Source: Microbacteriaceae bacterium
Lineage (GTDB): Bacteria > Actinomycetota > Actinomycetes > Actinomycetales > Microbacteriaceae
DNA: 61,751 bases
Direction: 5' to 3'
Assembly (NCBI GenBank): GCA_014378715.1
Contig: JACMNE010000037.1
Coordinates: 1-61,751, forward strand
The notes below the pieces were generated by a model. The model saw nothing but the letters and a program-made list of their open reading frames with translations, did not search any database and was not told the origin of the DNA. This document shows, one piece after another, positions 10,219 to 18,502 of this stretch. Each line of letters opens with the position of its first letter. Positions within the stretch are counted from its first letter, which is position 1. A program made the position numbers and the translations under genes.

Positions 10219-10974
10219 GTGTGGGGTGTAGCCAGGCGGCCCAGGTGGATCGCCGCCCTGGTGCTGGCGATCGTGATCGCGGGGCTCTTCGCCGCCCTCG
10301 GGCAGTGGCAGCTCGCCCGCAGCATCGAGTCGGGCGTGGTCATCGACCGGGCCACCGAGAGCACGGTGCCGCTCACCGAGGTCGCCGAACCGCAGAGCCA
10401 GCTGACGCTGCGGGCGTCCGGACAGCTCGTCGAGGCGACCGGGCGCTACGTGCCCGAAGACACCGTGGTGCTCAGCAACCGGCTGAGCGAGGGTACCCTC
10501 GGCTACTGGGTGGTCGGCCACCTTGTGCTCGAGAACCCCCAGGCGTCGCTCGCCGTTGCCCTGGGCTGGGTTTCCGAAGCGGATGATGCGGCAGCGGTCA
10601 CCGCCGCCCTGCCGTCCGGCGAGGTGACGGTCACCGGCCGCTACCTGCCGACCGAGGCGCCGCAGGACACCGACTTCGAGAACGGGGTCACCTCGACGCT
10701 CGCGACCGCGTCTCTCGTCAACGTGTGGACCGGCTTCGACGGCGACGTCTACAGCGGTTACGTTGTGTCCGAGGCGCCGATCGGCGATGCCCGTGTCATC
10801 GACGCCCCCGCCCCGAGCGAGGCCGTGAGCCTCAACTGGCTCAACATCTTCTACGCGGCCGAGTGGGTCGTCTTCGCCGGCTTCGCGATCTTCATGTGGT
10901 ATCGCCTGGTGCGGGACGCCTGGGAGCGCGAGACCGAGCTGGCGGCGGACGCGAAGGCCGCGGAAGTAAACTAG
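10219..10974 (+). CDS. SURF1 family cytochrome c oxidase assembly protein
   Basis: The 251-residue membrane protein has one hydrophobic segment near residues 10-30 followed by GQWQLARS, and another near 210-232, with an extracytoplasmic domain between them. This topology and the R-Y-V-P-E plus TGRYLP repeats are typical of SURF1, which helps insert heme a into cytochrome oxidase. The start is GTG with GGAG about 9 nt upstream. No oxidase structural genes are in the window, so the partner complex lies elsewhere. Confidence 0.88.
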   Translation: MWGVARRPRWIAALVLAIVIAGLFAALGQWQLARSIESGVVIDRATESTVPLTEVAEPQSQLTLRASGQLVEATGRYVPEDTVVLSNRLSEGTLGYWVVGHLVLENPQASLAVALGWVSEADDAAAVTAALPSGEVTVTGRYLPTEAPQDTDFENGVTSTLATASLVNVWTGFDGDVYSGYVVSEAPIGDARVIDAPAPSEAVSLNWLNIFYAAEWVVFAGFAIFMWYRLVRDAWERETELAADAKAAEVN

Positions 10975-10981
10975 GACCATG
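10967..10981 (+). promoter_or_regulatory. leaderless-type promoter of the DUF3817 gene (TAAACT, 6 nt, ATG)
   Basis: TAAACT (10967-10972) overlaps the end of the SURF1 gene and ends 6 nt before ATG 10979. The 6-nt spacer AGGACC is also weakly Shine-Dalgarno-like, so both leaderless and ordinary translation are possible. Confidence 0.45.
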
Positions 10982-11458
10982 CCCCTGAAACCCAAGATCT
11001 CCGACCTGCCACGGATCAGGGGGGCGCTGAAGTTCTACCGCGTGTCCGCCTATGTGACCGGCATCCTGCTGCTCCTCCTGGTGCTCGAGATGCTCTTCAA
11101 GTACACCCCGCTGCAGCTCGAGATCGAGCTGGGCGGCCCGAACGGCTTCCTCGCGCTCGTGCCGATCGACACGGTCACGGCGATCAACCTGAGCCTGGGC
11201 ATCCTGATCCTGCACGGCTGGCTGTACGTGGTCTACCTCTTCGCCGACTTCCGCCTGTGGAGCCTGATGCGCTGGCCGTTCACCCGCTTCATCGCCATCG
11301 CCCTGGGCGGGGTGGTGCCATTCCTGTCCTTCATCGTCGAGCACTACATGACGATCCGCGCGCATCGGGAGATCGCCGGGCTCGAGGCCGAGGCCGCCAC
11401 ATCCGCTGCCCCGACGATCCCGGCAGGCCCGACGATCCCGGCAGGAGAGAACCGATGA
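10979..11458 (+). CDS. DUF3817 domain membrane protein
   Basis: The 159-residue protein has a DUF3817 core (about residues 15-125) with three to four membrane segments, starting near [20 protein letters not shown] and including [18 protein letters not shown]. Function is unknown; the family is common in actinobacteria, often near guaA. The tail contains two exact copies of PTIPAG from an 18-bp tandem repeat. Its TGA stop overlaps the guaA ATG (ATGA), so the two are coupled. One might expect a role linked to GMP synthesis or envelope assembly, but nothing in the sequence shows this. Confidence 0.8.
   Translation: MPLKPKISDLPRIRGALKFYRVSAYVTGILLLLLVLEMLFKYTPLQLEIELGGPNGFLALVPIDTVTAINLSLGILILHGWLYVVYLFADFRLWSLMRWPFTRFIAIALGGVVPFLSFIVEHYMTIRAHREIAGLEAEAATSAAPTIPAGPTIPAGENR
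11411..11445 (+). repeat. two tandem copies of an 18-bp unit in the end of the DUF3817 gene
   Basis: CCGACGATCCCGGCAGG occurs at 11411-11427 and again at 11429-11445, in frame, encoding PTIPAG twice. It is a small recent duplication just before the guaA start and keeps the frame intact. Confidence 0.7.
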
Positions 11459-13029
11459 GCGAGACCGCGCAGCGCCCCGTCCTCGTCGTCGACTTCGGCG
11501 CCCAGTACGCCCAGCTCATCGCCCGCCGCGTGCGCGAGGCGAACGTGTACTCCGAGATCGTGCCGCACACGATCACCGCTCAGGAGGTCGCCGCGAAGAA
11601 CCCGGTCGGCATTGTGCTCAGCGGCGGACCGTCGAGTGTCTACGACGTCGGCGCTCCGAGCCTCGACGAGGGCATCCTCGAGCTCGGCATCCCTGTTCTG
11701 GGCATCTGCTACGGCTTCCAGGTCATGGCCACCCAGCTCGGCGGCGAGGTCGCCAACACCGGACTGCGCGAGTACGGGTCCACCGCTGTGACCCTCTCCG
11801 GTGGCGACAGCACCCTGCTCGGCGGGCAGCCGGCCGCGCAGACCACCTGGATGAGCCACGGCGACTCCGTGTCGAAGGCCCCGGCTGGCTTCGAGGTGCT
11901 CGCCTCGAGTGCCTCCACTCCCGTCGCCGCCTTCGCGAGCGACGAGCGCCGGCTCTACGGGGTGCAGTGGCACCCCGAGGTGGGGCACTCCGAGTTCGGT
12001 CAGGCGGTGCTCGAGAACTTCCTGCACACCGCGGCCGGCATCCCGGCTGACTGGAACAGCGGCAGCGTCATCTCCGAGCAGGTCGCTCGCATCCGTGAGC
12101 AGGTCGGCACCTCGCGGGTCATTTGCGGCCTGTCGGGCGGCGTCGACTCCGCGGTCGCCGCGGCGATCGTGCACGAGGCCGTCGGCGACCAGCTCGTCTG
12201 CATCTTCGTCGACCACGGGCTCCTCCGCCAGGACGAGCGCCGCCAGGTCGAGGAGGACTATGTCGCCTCCACCGGGGTGCGCCTGGTCACCGTCGACGCC
12301 GTCGACCAGTTCCTCGACGCCCTCGCGGGGGTCACCGACCCGGAGCAGAAGCGCAAGATCATCGGCCGCGAGTTCATCCGCAGCTTCGAAGGGGCCGCCG
12401 AGGCGCTGGTGCTCGAGGCGCAGGGCGACGGTTCGACCATCGACTTTCTCGTGCAGGGCACGCTCTATCCCGACGTCGTCGAGAGCGGTGGAGGCACGGG
12501 AACGGCCAACATCAAGAGCCACCACAATGTCGGCGGCCTGCCGGAGGACCTCAAGTTCGCCCTGGTCGAGCCGCTCCGAGCGCTCTTCAAGGACGAGGTG
12601 CGCGCCATCGGCCGCGAGCTCGGCCTGCCGGAGGTCATCGTCGGCCGTCAGCCGTTCCCTGGGCCCGGCCTGGGCATCCGCATCGTCGGCGAGGTCACCC
12701 GCGACCGCCTCGAGCTGCTGCGCAAGGCGGACGCCATCGCCCGCTTCGAGCTCTCGGCCGCCGGCCTCGACGGAGAGATCTGGCAGTGCCCCGTCGTCCT
12801 GCTGGCGGATGTCCGTTCCGTCGGCGTCCAGGGCGACGGCCGCACCTACGGCCACCCCATTGTTCTTCGGCCCGTCTCGTCCGAGGACGCCATGACGGCG
12901 GACTGGACGCGCCTGCCCTACGACGTGCTGGCCCGCATCAGCAACCGCATCACAAACGAGGTCGAGGGCGTCAACCGCGTGGTTCTCGACGTCACGTCGA
13001 AGCCGCCGGGCACCATCGAGTGGGAATAG
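11455..13029 (+). CDS. guaA: glutamine-hydrolysing GMP synthase
   Basis: GuaA converts XMP, glutamine and ATP to GMP and completes the pathway begun by guaB. The 524-residue product has a class I glutamine amidotransferase domain ([10 protein letters not shown] with the nucleophile Cys near residue 85, and [14 protein letters not shown]), an ATP pyrophosphatase domain (P-loop [14 protein letters not shown] near 224-237) and the C-terminal dimerisation domain ending [10 protein letters not shown]. The frame is open from 11257, but ATG 11455 is chosen from the family start ([19 protein letters not shown]) and the ATGA overlap with the gene before it. Confidence 0.97.
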   Translation: MSETAQRPVLVVDFGAQYAQLIARRVREANVYSEIVPHTITAQEVAAKNPVGIVLSGGPSSVYDVGAPSLDEGILELGIPVLGICYGFQVMATQLGGEVANTGLREYGSTAVTLSGGDSTLLGGQPAAQTTWMSHGDSVSKAPAGFEVLASSASTPVAAFASDERRLYGVQWHPEVGHSEFGQAVLENFLHTAAGIPADWNSGSVISEQVARIREQVGTSRVICGLSGGVDSAVAAAIVHEAVGDQLVCIFVDHGLLRQDERRQVEEDYVASTGVRLVTVDAVDQFLDALAGVTDPEQKRKIIGREFIRSFEGAAEALVLEAQGDGSTIDFLVQGTLYPDVVESGGGTGTANIKSHHNVGGLPEDLKFALVEPLRALFKDEVRAIGRELGLPEVIVGRQPFPGPGLGIRIVGEVTRDRLELLRKADAIARFELSAAGLDGEIWQCPVVLLADVRSVGVQGDGRTYGHPIVLRPVSSEDAMTADWTRLPYDVLARISNRITNEVEGVNRVVLDVTSKPPGTIEWE

Positions 13030-13040
13030 CGGGTTAACGA

Positions 13041-13073
13041 AGAACGGCCGCCCCGAGGGGCGGCCGTTCTTTA
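13041..13073. terminator. strong bidirectional terminator between guaA and the BI-1 gene
   Basis: AGAACGGCCGCCCC (13041-13054) and GGGGCGGCCGTTCT (13057-13070) are perfect complements, giving a 12-14 bp stem with a tiny loop, followed by TT on one side and AA on the other. It sits between two convergent stop codons and can serve both genes. Confidence 0.9.
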
Positions 13074-13081
13074 GTTGCTGG

Positions 13082-13876
13082 TCAGTTGCTGCCGCGCAGG
13101 ATCGCGATGAGGCGGAGCATCTCGAGGTAGAGCCAGACGACCGTGACCATGAGTCCGAAGGCCGCGCGCCACGCGTAGATGCGGGGGGCGCCGTTGCGCA
13201 CGCCCTGCTGGATGCCGTCGAAGTCGAGCACGAGCGAATACGAGGCCATCAGGATCACGAAGACCCCGATGATCGCGCCGAGTGGGATGCCCATGAACTC
13301 GACTGAGCGCAGGCCGAACTGGCCGTCGGTCACGCCGAACGCCATGAGGCCGAAGTTGATCAGCGAGAAGACCGCGTAGCCGATCATGCCGACGAGGAAC
13401 ACCTTGGTGGCGCGCTTCGAGGCACGGATCTTGCCGCTGCGGAAGAGCACGAGCACCACGGCGACGACCCCGAGGGTGCCGAGGAGCGCCTGGGTGACGA
13501 TGCCCTCGTACATTCCGGAGAAAAGCACCGAGATGCCCCCGACGAAGACGCCCTGCACGGCCGCGTAGCTCAGCACGAGCGGCGGGGAGGGCTTCTTCTT
13601 GAAGATGTTGACCAGGGCCAGCACGAATCCGGCGATCGCCGCGGGGATCGCGAGCAGTGGGATGAACCAGCCGATCGCGGCACCGACGAGCAGGATCGCG
13701 AACGAGATGACCGTCTTCTGGATCGTGTCCTCGTACGTCATCCGCTCCGTCTCGGCGCTGCCGGCGGAGGGCTTGTTGTAGAGCTCGTCGAGCTGCTGGG
13801 CGGTCAGGGCATTGCCTGAGAACGCCGGCGAGTTCTTGAAGGCGGGATTCGATGTGGCCAACTGTTCCTCTTTCAT
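13082..13876 (-). CDS. Bax inhibitor-1/YccA family membrane protein
   Basis: The 264-residue protein has a soluble N-terminus of about 50 residues with NPAFKNSPAF, followed by seven hydrophobic segments and the BI-1 pattern (GAAIGWFIPLLAIP, GIVTQALLGTLGVVAVVLVLF, LDFDGIQQGVRNGAP). Actinobacterial members of this family have no settled function; BI-1 relatives conduct Ca2+ or protons. A -10-like TAAAAT on the minus strand at 13909-13904 gives a leader of about 20-25 nt. The gene is monocistronic and ends at the shared terminator with guaA. Confidence 0.88.
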   Translation of the reverse strand: MKEEQLATSNPAFKNSPAFSGNALTAQQLDELYNKPSAGSAETERMTYEDTIQKTVISFAILLVGAAIGWFIPLLAIPAAIAGFVLALVNIFKKKPSPPLVLSYAAVQGVFVGGISVLFSGMYEGIVTQALLGTLGVVAVVLVLFRSGKIRASKRATKVFLVGMIGYAVFSLINFGLMAFGVTDGQFGLRSVEFMGIPLGAIIGVFVILMASYSLVLDFDGIQQGVRNGAPRIYAWRAAFGLMVTVVWLYLEMLRLIAILRGSN

Positions 13877-13955
13877 GGTGAGTGGGGATTCCCCGTCGGT
13901 GCCATTTTAGGGGACAGCACCCCGACATCCGCTGGGTGTGGTCAGATCGGTCTGG

Positions 13956-14228
13956 TCAGACGGGTCCCCGCAGCACGGCGACCATGTAGACGATCAGGAC
14001 AATTCCGGCGATCCCGAGGGCCACCCCGAGGATCAGCAGCACGTCTGCGCGTTTCCGGGGGACATCCACCTCCACGTCGTCGTCCGGAGGGAACTCCGGC
14101 GCGAAGTCGTGCGCGGTCGGCAGCATCGCCGGGCGAGCGGATGCCCCGTCCCCGACGCTGTGGCCACAGTAGATGCAGTACTTCCAGGTCACATCGAGCG
14201 CCCGCCCGCAGTTCACACAATCGCCCAC
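13956..14228 (-). CDS. small zinc-ribbon membrane protein
   Basis: The 90-residue protein starts with a zinc ribbon (CVNCGRALDVTWKYCIYCGH; four Cys in two CxxC pairs at residues 4, 7, 18 and 21), then an acidic linker, then one membrane segment near residues 62-85. The Cys-rich domain should face the cytoplasm. Start GTG 14228 is preceded by GGGAGG. It is divergent from glpQ with only 44 bp between them. Function is unknown; the layout suggests a membrane-tethered metal- or protein-binding domain. Confidence 0.75.
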   Translation of the reverse strand: MGDCVNCGRALDVTWKYCIYCGHSVGDGASARPAMLPTAHDFAPEFPPDDDVEVDVPRKRADVLLILGVALGIAGIVLIVYMVAVLRGPV

Positions 14229-14260
14229 CGCACGCCACCTCCCGTGGAGCCTGCACCGCG

Positions 14261-14275
14261 TAACGTTGCAGGGTG
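14261..14275 (+). promoter_or_regulatory. leaderless-type promoter of glpQ (TAACGT, 6 nt, GTG)
   Basis: TAACGT (14261-14266) fits TANNNT and lies 6 nt before GTG 14273. There is no Shine-Dalgarno sequence in the spacer TGCAGG, so a leaderless transcript is the simplest reading. Confidence 0.6.
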
Positions 14276-15370
14276 TCCAGCCCCACCCCCAAAGTACCCC
14301 TCGTCATCGCCCACCGGGGAGCCAGCGGCTACCACCCGGAGCACACCCTCTCGGCGTACCGCCTCGCCGTGGGGCTGGGCGCCGACGGTGTCGAACCCGA
14401 CCTGGTCGCATCGAGCGACGGGGTGCTGGTGATCCGCCACGAGAACGAGATCTCGAACACCACGGATGTCGCGTCCCGCCCGGAATTCGCCGCCCGCCGC
14501 ACTACGAAGACCGTGGACGGCATGCCCCTCACCGGCTGGTTCACCGAGGACTTCACCTGGGCCGAGCTGAGCACACTCGGGGCGACGGAGCCCATTCCCG
14601 ACATCCGCTCGAACAACGTGAAGCACAACGGCAGGGAACCGATCCTGCGCTTCGTCGACCTGCTCGCCATGCTCGACGCGCATGGGCCGACGGTCGAGGT
14701 CATCGCCGAGATCAAGCACGCGAGCTACTTCGCGGGGCTCGGGCTGCACCTCGACGAGCTCTTCGCCGCCGCGCTCGAGGAGGCTGGCTGGCTGAACGAC
14801 GAGCGGCTCACGGTCGAGAGCTTCGAGTTGTCGTTCTTCGACCGCATCCGGGCGCTGGGGGTGCGCAGCCGTTTCATCTACCTCATCGAGGCGGACGGCT
14901 TCCCAGCCGACGATCCGCTCACGTCCTATGCCTCCTCCCGAACGGATGTGGGGCTCCGCGGCCTGAGCGAGCGCGTGGACGGCATCAGCGTGGACAAGAA
15001 ACTGCTCCTCGAGACCGATGACAGCGGAACGCTCCGGGTCACCGACCTCGTGGACCGGGCGCACGCTGTCGGGCTCGTGATCTTCTGCTGGACATTGCGG
15101 GCGGAGAACCGGTTCCTCTCCCCGCAGCACCGCGTGGGTGGCACCGACTGGGACATCGGCGACTGGCCGGCCGAGTTCGCTCTGATACTCCATTCCGGCA
15201 TCGACGGGGTCTTCTCCGACCACCCCGACCTCGTGATCGAGGTGCGCGACACGATCGCCGCGCGGCGTGCTTCCGAGGTGGTGGCGGCCATCGCAGCGGC
15301 CTCCGGCGAGGTGGCGGGGGTCGTGGCGGCCGAGGCCATCGCGCAGGGCGGTGTCGGGGGCCGCGCCTAG
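14273..15370 (+). CDS. glpQ: glycerophosphodiester phosphodiesterase
   Basis: The 365-residue enzyme hydrolyses glycerophosphodiesters to glycerol 3-phosphate and an alcohol. It shows the GDPD motif VIAHRGASGYHPEHTLSAY (catalytic His and Arg near residues 14-15), VEPDLVASSDGVLVIRHE with the metal-binding Glu/Asp and second His, and the C-terminal DGVFSDHPDL. No signal peptide is visible, so it is probably cytoplasmic. It may feed GlpD. The GTG start is set by the leaderless-type promoter. The stop codon TAG forms part of the -10 hexamer of pcrA. Confidence 0.92.
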   Translation: MSSPTPKVPLVIAHRGASGYHPEHTLSAYRLAVGLGADGVEPDLVASSDGVLVIRHENEISNTTDVASRPEFAARRTTKTVDGMPLTGWFTEDFTWAELSTLGATEPIPDIRSNNVKHNGREPILRFVDLLAMLDAHGPTVEVIAEIKHASYFAGLGLHLDELFAAALEEAGWLNDERLTVESFELSFFDRIRALGVRSRFIYLIEADGFPADDPLTSYASSRTDVGLRGLSERVDGISVDKKLLLETDDSGTLRVTDLVDRAHAVGLVIFCWTLRAENRFLSPQHRVGGTDWDIGDWPAEFALILHSGIDGVFSDHPDLVIEVRDTIAARRASEVVAAIAAASGEVAGVVAAEAIAQGGVGGRA

Positions 15371-15385
15371 AATTGACGGGTCATG
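15368..15385 (+). promoter_or_regulatory. probable promoter of pcrA (TAGAAT, 9 nt, ATG)
   Basis: TAGAAT (15368-15373) includes the glpQ stop codon and ends 9 nt before ATG 15383. The transcript would have a leader of zero to a few bases. The match to TANNNT is good; the -35 is unclear. Confidence 0.45.
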
Positions 15386-17839
15386 AATCTCACCCTCGGC
15401 CCCGCAGATCCCGCCCCGTACGAGTCGCCCCTCCTGGCCGGCCTGAACCCCCAGCAGCGCATCGCGGTCGAGTACCGCGGGCCCTCGTTGCTCATCGTCG
15501 CGGGAGCGGGTTCCGGCAAGACGAGTGTGCTCACCCGCCGCATCGCCGGGCTGCTCGAGTCGCGTGAGGCGTGGCCGAGCCAGATCCTCGCGATCACGTT
15601 CACCAACAAGGCAGCTGCCGAGATGCGCGAGCGGGTGCACCATCTCGTCGGCGGGGCGTCGGAGGGAATGTGGATCTCCACCTTCCACTCCGCCTGTGTG
15701 CGCATCCTGCGCCGCGAGGCCGAGAACTTCGGGTTCACGAAGAGCTTCACGATCTACGACTCTGCCGACAGCCGCGCGCTGCTCAAGCGGATCATCAAAG
15801 ACCTCGACGCCGACACCTTCGGGTTCACCGTCTCCTCCGCCTCCGGCCGCATCTCCAAGCTCAAGAACGAGCTGCAAGACGTGGAGACTTACGCGCGCAG
15901 CGCCAACTTCAGCGACCCTGCCGAGCGGATGTTCGTCGAGATCTTCCGCCAGTACACCAAGAGCCTGTCGAGCGCGAACGCCTTCGACTTCGACGACCTG
16001 ATCGGCCAGACGGTCTACCTGTTCCGCGCGTTCCCGCACGTCGCGGCCCTGTATCAGCGCCGGTTCCGGCACATCCTCGTCGACGAGTACCAGGACACCA
16101 ACCACGCGCAGTACGCACTCATCCGCGAGCTGACTCAACCCGTCAGCCCGCTCATCGCCGAGAACCTCGAGCATGGCGAGGTGTTCTCCGCGTCCCGCCG
16201 GGGCGAGACGGGCGCCATCCCGGCGGCGTCCCTCACTGTCGTGGGCGACTCCGACCAGTCGATCTACGCGTTCCGTGGCGCCGACATCCGCAACATCACC
16301 GAGTTCGAGCGCGACTTCCCGAACAGCAAGGTCGTTCTGCTCGAGCAGAACTACCGCTCGACCCAGAACATCCTGAGCGCGGCGAACGCGGTCATCTCGA
16401 ACAATTTCGACCGCAAGGACAAGAAGCTGTTCACCACGGTGGGCGATGGCGAGAAGATCGTCGGCTTCACCGGGTACAGCCAGCACGACGAGGCGCAGTT
16501 CATCGCCGACGAGATCGTGACCCTGCACGAGTCAGGGGTGCAGTACCGCGACATCGCGGTGTTCTACCGCACCAACGCGCAGACGCGTGCGCTCGAGGAG
16601 ATCTTCATCCGCTCGGCGCTGCCCTATCGGGTGCTGGGCGGCACGAAGTTCTACGAGCGTGCCGAGATCAAGGACGTGATGGGCTACCTCATCGCCGTCG
16701 CGAACCCCGCCGACCCGATGGCGCTGCGCCGCATCATGAACACACCCAAGCGCGGCATCGGCCCGGCCACCGAGGCGGCCCTGCAGAACCACGCGGACAA
16801 GGCGTCGATCACCCTGCGCGAGGCGATGCGCGAGGCCGACCAGCTCGGGCTCGGACCCAAGGTCACCGGCGCGATCCTGCGCCTCGGCGCGACCCTGGAT
16901 GAGGTCGCGATGACGGCGGACACCGCCCCGGTCGCCGACATCCTCACCGCGCTGCTGTCGAAGACGAACTTCGTCGCGTCGCTGCGGGCGAGTCGCGACC
17001 CGCAGGACGAGGCGCGTGCCGAGAACGTCGAGGAGCTCGTCGCCGTCACCAAGGAGTTCCAGAAGAACAACCCCGAGGGCACCCTGATCGACTTCCTCAC
17101 CGAGACGAGCCTGGTCGCCGCGGCTGACGACCTCGACGACTCGAGCGGGACGGTCTCGCTCATGACGCTCCACACGGCGAAGGGCCTCGAGTACGAGGCC
17201 GTGTTCCTCACCGGCGTCGAGGAGGAGCTCCTGCCTCACCGGATGTCGGCGAACGAGCCGGGAGGGCCGGCCGAGGAACGCCGGCTGTTCTACGTGGGGA
17301 TCACCCGCGCCAGGCGCCGGCTCTACCTGTCGCTGGCGATGACCCGCGCCCAGTTCGGCGAGGTCAACGTGGCGCAGCCCAGCCGGTACCTGCAGGAGAT
17401 CCCCGACGGCCTCATCGACTGGCGCCAGTCCACCGGGATGGCGGCGAGCAGCGGTGTGGGACGGGTCGGCTTCGGCGGTGGCTACGGAGCTTCCGGCGGC
17501 TCGGGGTCACTGCGCTCTGGTTCGGCCGGCGCAGGTCGCGGCAGCGGCGCATCCGACTACTCGGTGACGGCGGGGGCGCCGGGCGCGACCGCGCTCGCCA
17601 GGGCGGCGCGCAATGCCGAGAAGCCGAAGACCCAGTGGGCCAGCAGTGTCACGAACACGGTGCGCGACAACGGCGACATGACCCTCACGGTCGGCGACCG
17701 CATCCGCCACGTGGACTTCGGCGACGGACGCGTCTCTGCCGTCACCGGCTCCGGCACCAAGAGCGTCGCCGAGGTGCAGTTCGACACGGTGGGCCGCAAG
17801 CGGCTGCTGATCAAAATTTCTCCTATTGAGAAGCTCTGA
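15383..17839 (+). CDS. pcrA: ATP-dependent DNA helicase, UvrD/PcrA type
   Basis: This is a superfamily 1A 3'-5' helicase used in nucleotide excision repair and in removing proteins from DNA. The 818-residue product shows Walker A AGAGSGKT (40-47), motif Ia AITFTNKAAAEMRERV, motif II VDEYQDTN, motif III GDSDQSIYAFRGAD, motif V TLHTAKGLEYEAVFL and motif VI FYVGITRARRRLYLS. About 35 extra residues are inserted between motifs II and III (TQPVSPLIAENLEHGEVF and following), a feature of actinobacterial members. The Gly/Ser-rich tail leads to the usual C-terminal Tudor-like RNA polymerase-binding domain (GDRIRHVDFGDGRVSAV). Confidence 0.95.
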   Translation: MNLTLGPADPAPYESPLLAGLNPQQRIAVEYRGPSLLIVAGAGSGKTSVLTRRIAGLLESREAWPSQILAITFTNKAAAEMRERVHHLVGGASEGMWISTFHSACVRILRREAENFGFTKSFTIYDSADSRALLKRIIKDLDADTFGFTVSSASGRISKLKNELQDVETYARSANFSDPAERMFVEIFRQYTKSLSSANAFDFDDLIGQTVYLFRAFPHVAALYQRRFRHILVDEYQDTNHAQYALIRELTQPVSPLIAENLEHGEVFSASRRGETGAIPAASLTVVGDSDQSIYAFRGADIRNITEFERDFPNSKVVLLEQNYRSTQNILSAANAVISNNFDRKDKKLFTTVGDGEKIVGFTGYSQHDEAQFIADEIVTLHESGVQYRDIAVFYRTNAQTRALEEIFIRSALPYRVLGGTKFYERAEIKDVMGYLIAVANPADPMALRRIMNTPKRGIGPATEAALQNHADKASITLREAMREADQLGLGPKVTGAILRLGATLDEVAMTADTAPVADILTALLSKTNFVASLRASRDPQDEARAENVEELVAVTKEFQKNNPEGTLIDFLTETSLVAAADDLDDSSGTVSLMTLHTAKGLEYEAVFLTGVEEELLPHRMSANEPGGPAEERRLFYVGITRARRRLYLSLAMTRAQFGEVNVAQPSRYLQEIPDGLIDWRQSTGMAASSGVGRVGFGGGYGASGGSGSLRSGSAGAGRGSGASDYSVTAGAPGATALARAARNAEKPKTQWASSVTNTVRDNGDMTLTVGDRIRHVDFGDGRVSAVTGSGTKSVAEVQFDTVGRKRLLIKISPIEKL

Positions 17840-17903
17840 CGGGCTTCCCCTCCATCTGATATCGCTGCGCGATATCCCCATTGAGAAGCTCTGACGAGCT
17901 TCC
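17825..17903 (+). repeat. duplicated hairpin at and after the pcrA stop codon
   Basis: A 24-bp segment beginning ATTGAGAAGCTCTGACG occurs at 17825-17848, covering the pcrA stop, and again at 17880-17903 with one mismatch. Each copy is itself a hairpin (GAAGCTC/GAGCTTC type, 4-nt loop). Between them lies a perfect 8-bp hairpin, GATATCGC-TGC-GCGATATC (17858-17876). No T-run follows, so these are not typical intrinsic terminators. Confidence 0.6.
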
Positions 17904-17913
17904 GGGTCGGTCG

Positions 17914-18096
17914 TTATTCAGGAGTTCGGCGTGCGCAGCCGCCCGCCCCGTCGCCATCATTCAGGAGCGCAGTCGGGCTGCTCGATGAAATCCCGCGTCA
18001 GGCGAGCGGATGTGGCGAATCTGAGCGCCAGCCCGCCGCTGAACGCACGATTCGTGCGAGACGCTGCACCGCGACATCCGCTTCTCCTGAATGATG
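17914..18096. repeat. intergenic palindromic element with TCATTCAGGAG-type arms, copy 2
   Basis: CATCATTCAGGAG at 17955-17967 is an exact inverted match to CTCCTGAATGATG at 18084-18096. Nested inside is a second inverted pair, AGCGGATGTGGCG (18005-18017) and CGCGACATCCGCT (18070-18082), with one mismatch. A further arm, TTATTCAGGAGTTCGGC (17914-17930), resembles the arm of the copy at 5088-5194. The arrangement suggests an old insertion of one copy into or next to another. Confidence 0.75.
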
Positions 18097-18238
18097 AATG
18101 GGGGGCGGCGGAGTTCTGCGTCCGCCAGGAAGCGGAGCTCGGCCCGAAGAAGCCGGGGCCCCGCTGCGGCCCTCTGCGGCGGGGGTTGTGCTGGGCTTCC
18201 TTCGCTGCGGCGGGGTTTTTCGCTTACGGCCGGGAGAG

Positions 18239-18356
18239 TGCCGGGAACGGGGTCTGGCTGCGGCAGGGGTTCTGCCACGGCGTCGTTCGCTGCGGCGCCT
18301 GTTCTGCTCTGCGGCGGGGCGAATGCCGGGATCGGGGTGTGGCTGCGGCGGCGGTT
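18239..18356 (+). repeat. imperfect 33-bp direct repeat in a GC-rich stretch
   Basis: The 33-bp segments at 18239-18271 and 18324-18356, both beginning TGCCGGGA and containing TGGCTGCGGC, match at 29 of 33 positions. The surrounding DNA is rich in CTGCGGCGG. No gene or structure explains it. Confidence 0.55.
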
Positions 18357-18502
18357 GCGGCCAACGGCGGGCGTGTCGCCAGTGGGCACACGACTGCGGC
18401 GGCGCATGCGGACAGCGGCTACCGGCATGCCGTGCGCCGCTGTCCGTTTCCCGAGCCGCAGACGCACGAGCGGGCAGAACTGCAGCCGCCCGCCCCGGGC
18501 AC

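Larger units (their letters stand above)
17840..18502. other. 663-bp intergenic region without a convincing gene
   Basis: Open frames cross this stretch on both strands, but they have poor start sites, Arg/Pro/Ala-rich products and no recognisable domain. It contains the duplicated hairpin after pcrA, the second palindromic TCATTCAGGAG-type element (17914-18096), and a GC-rich section with imperfect direct repeats (18239-18271 and 18324-18356). It lies between pcrA and the convergent MpaB-type oxygenase gene. It is most likely non-coding repeat-derived DNA. Confidence 0.6.
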
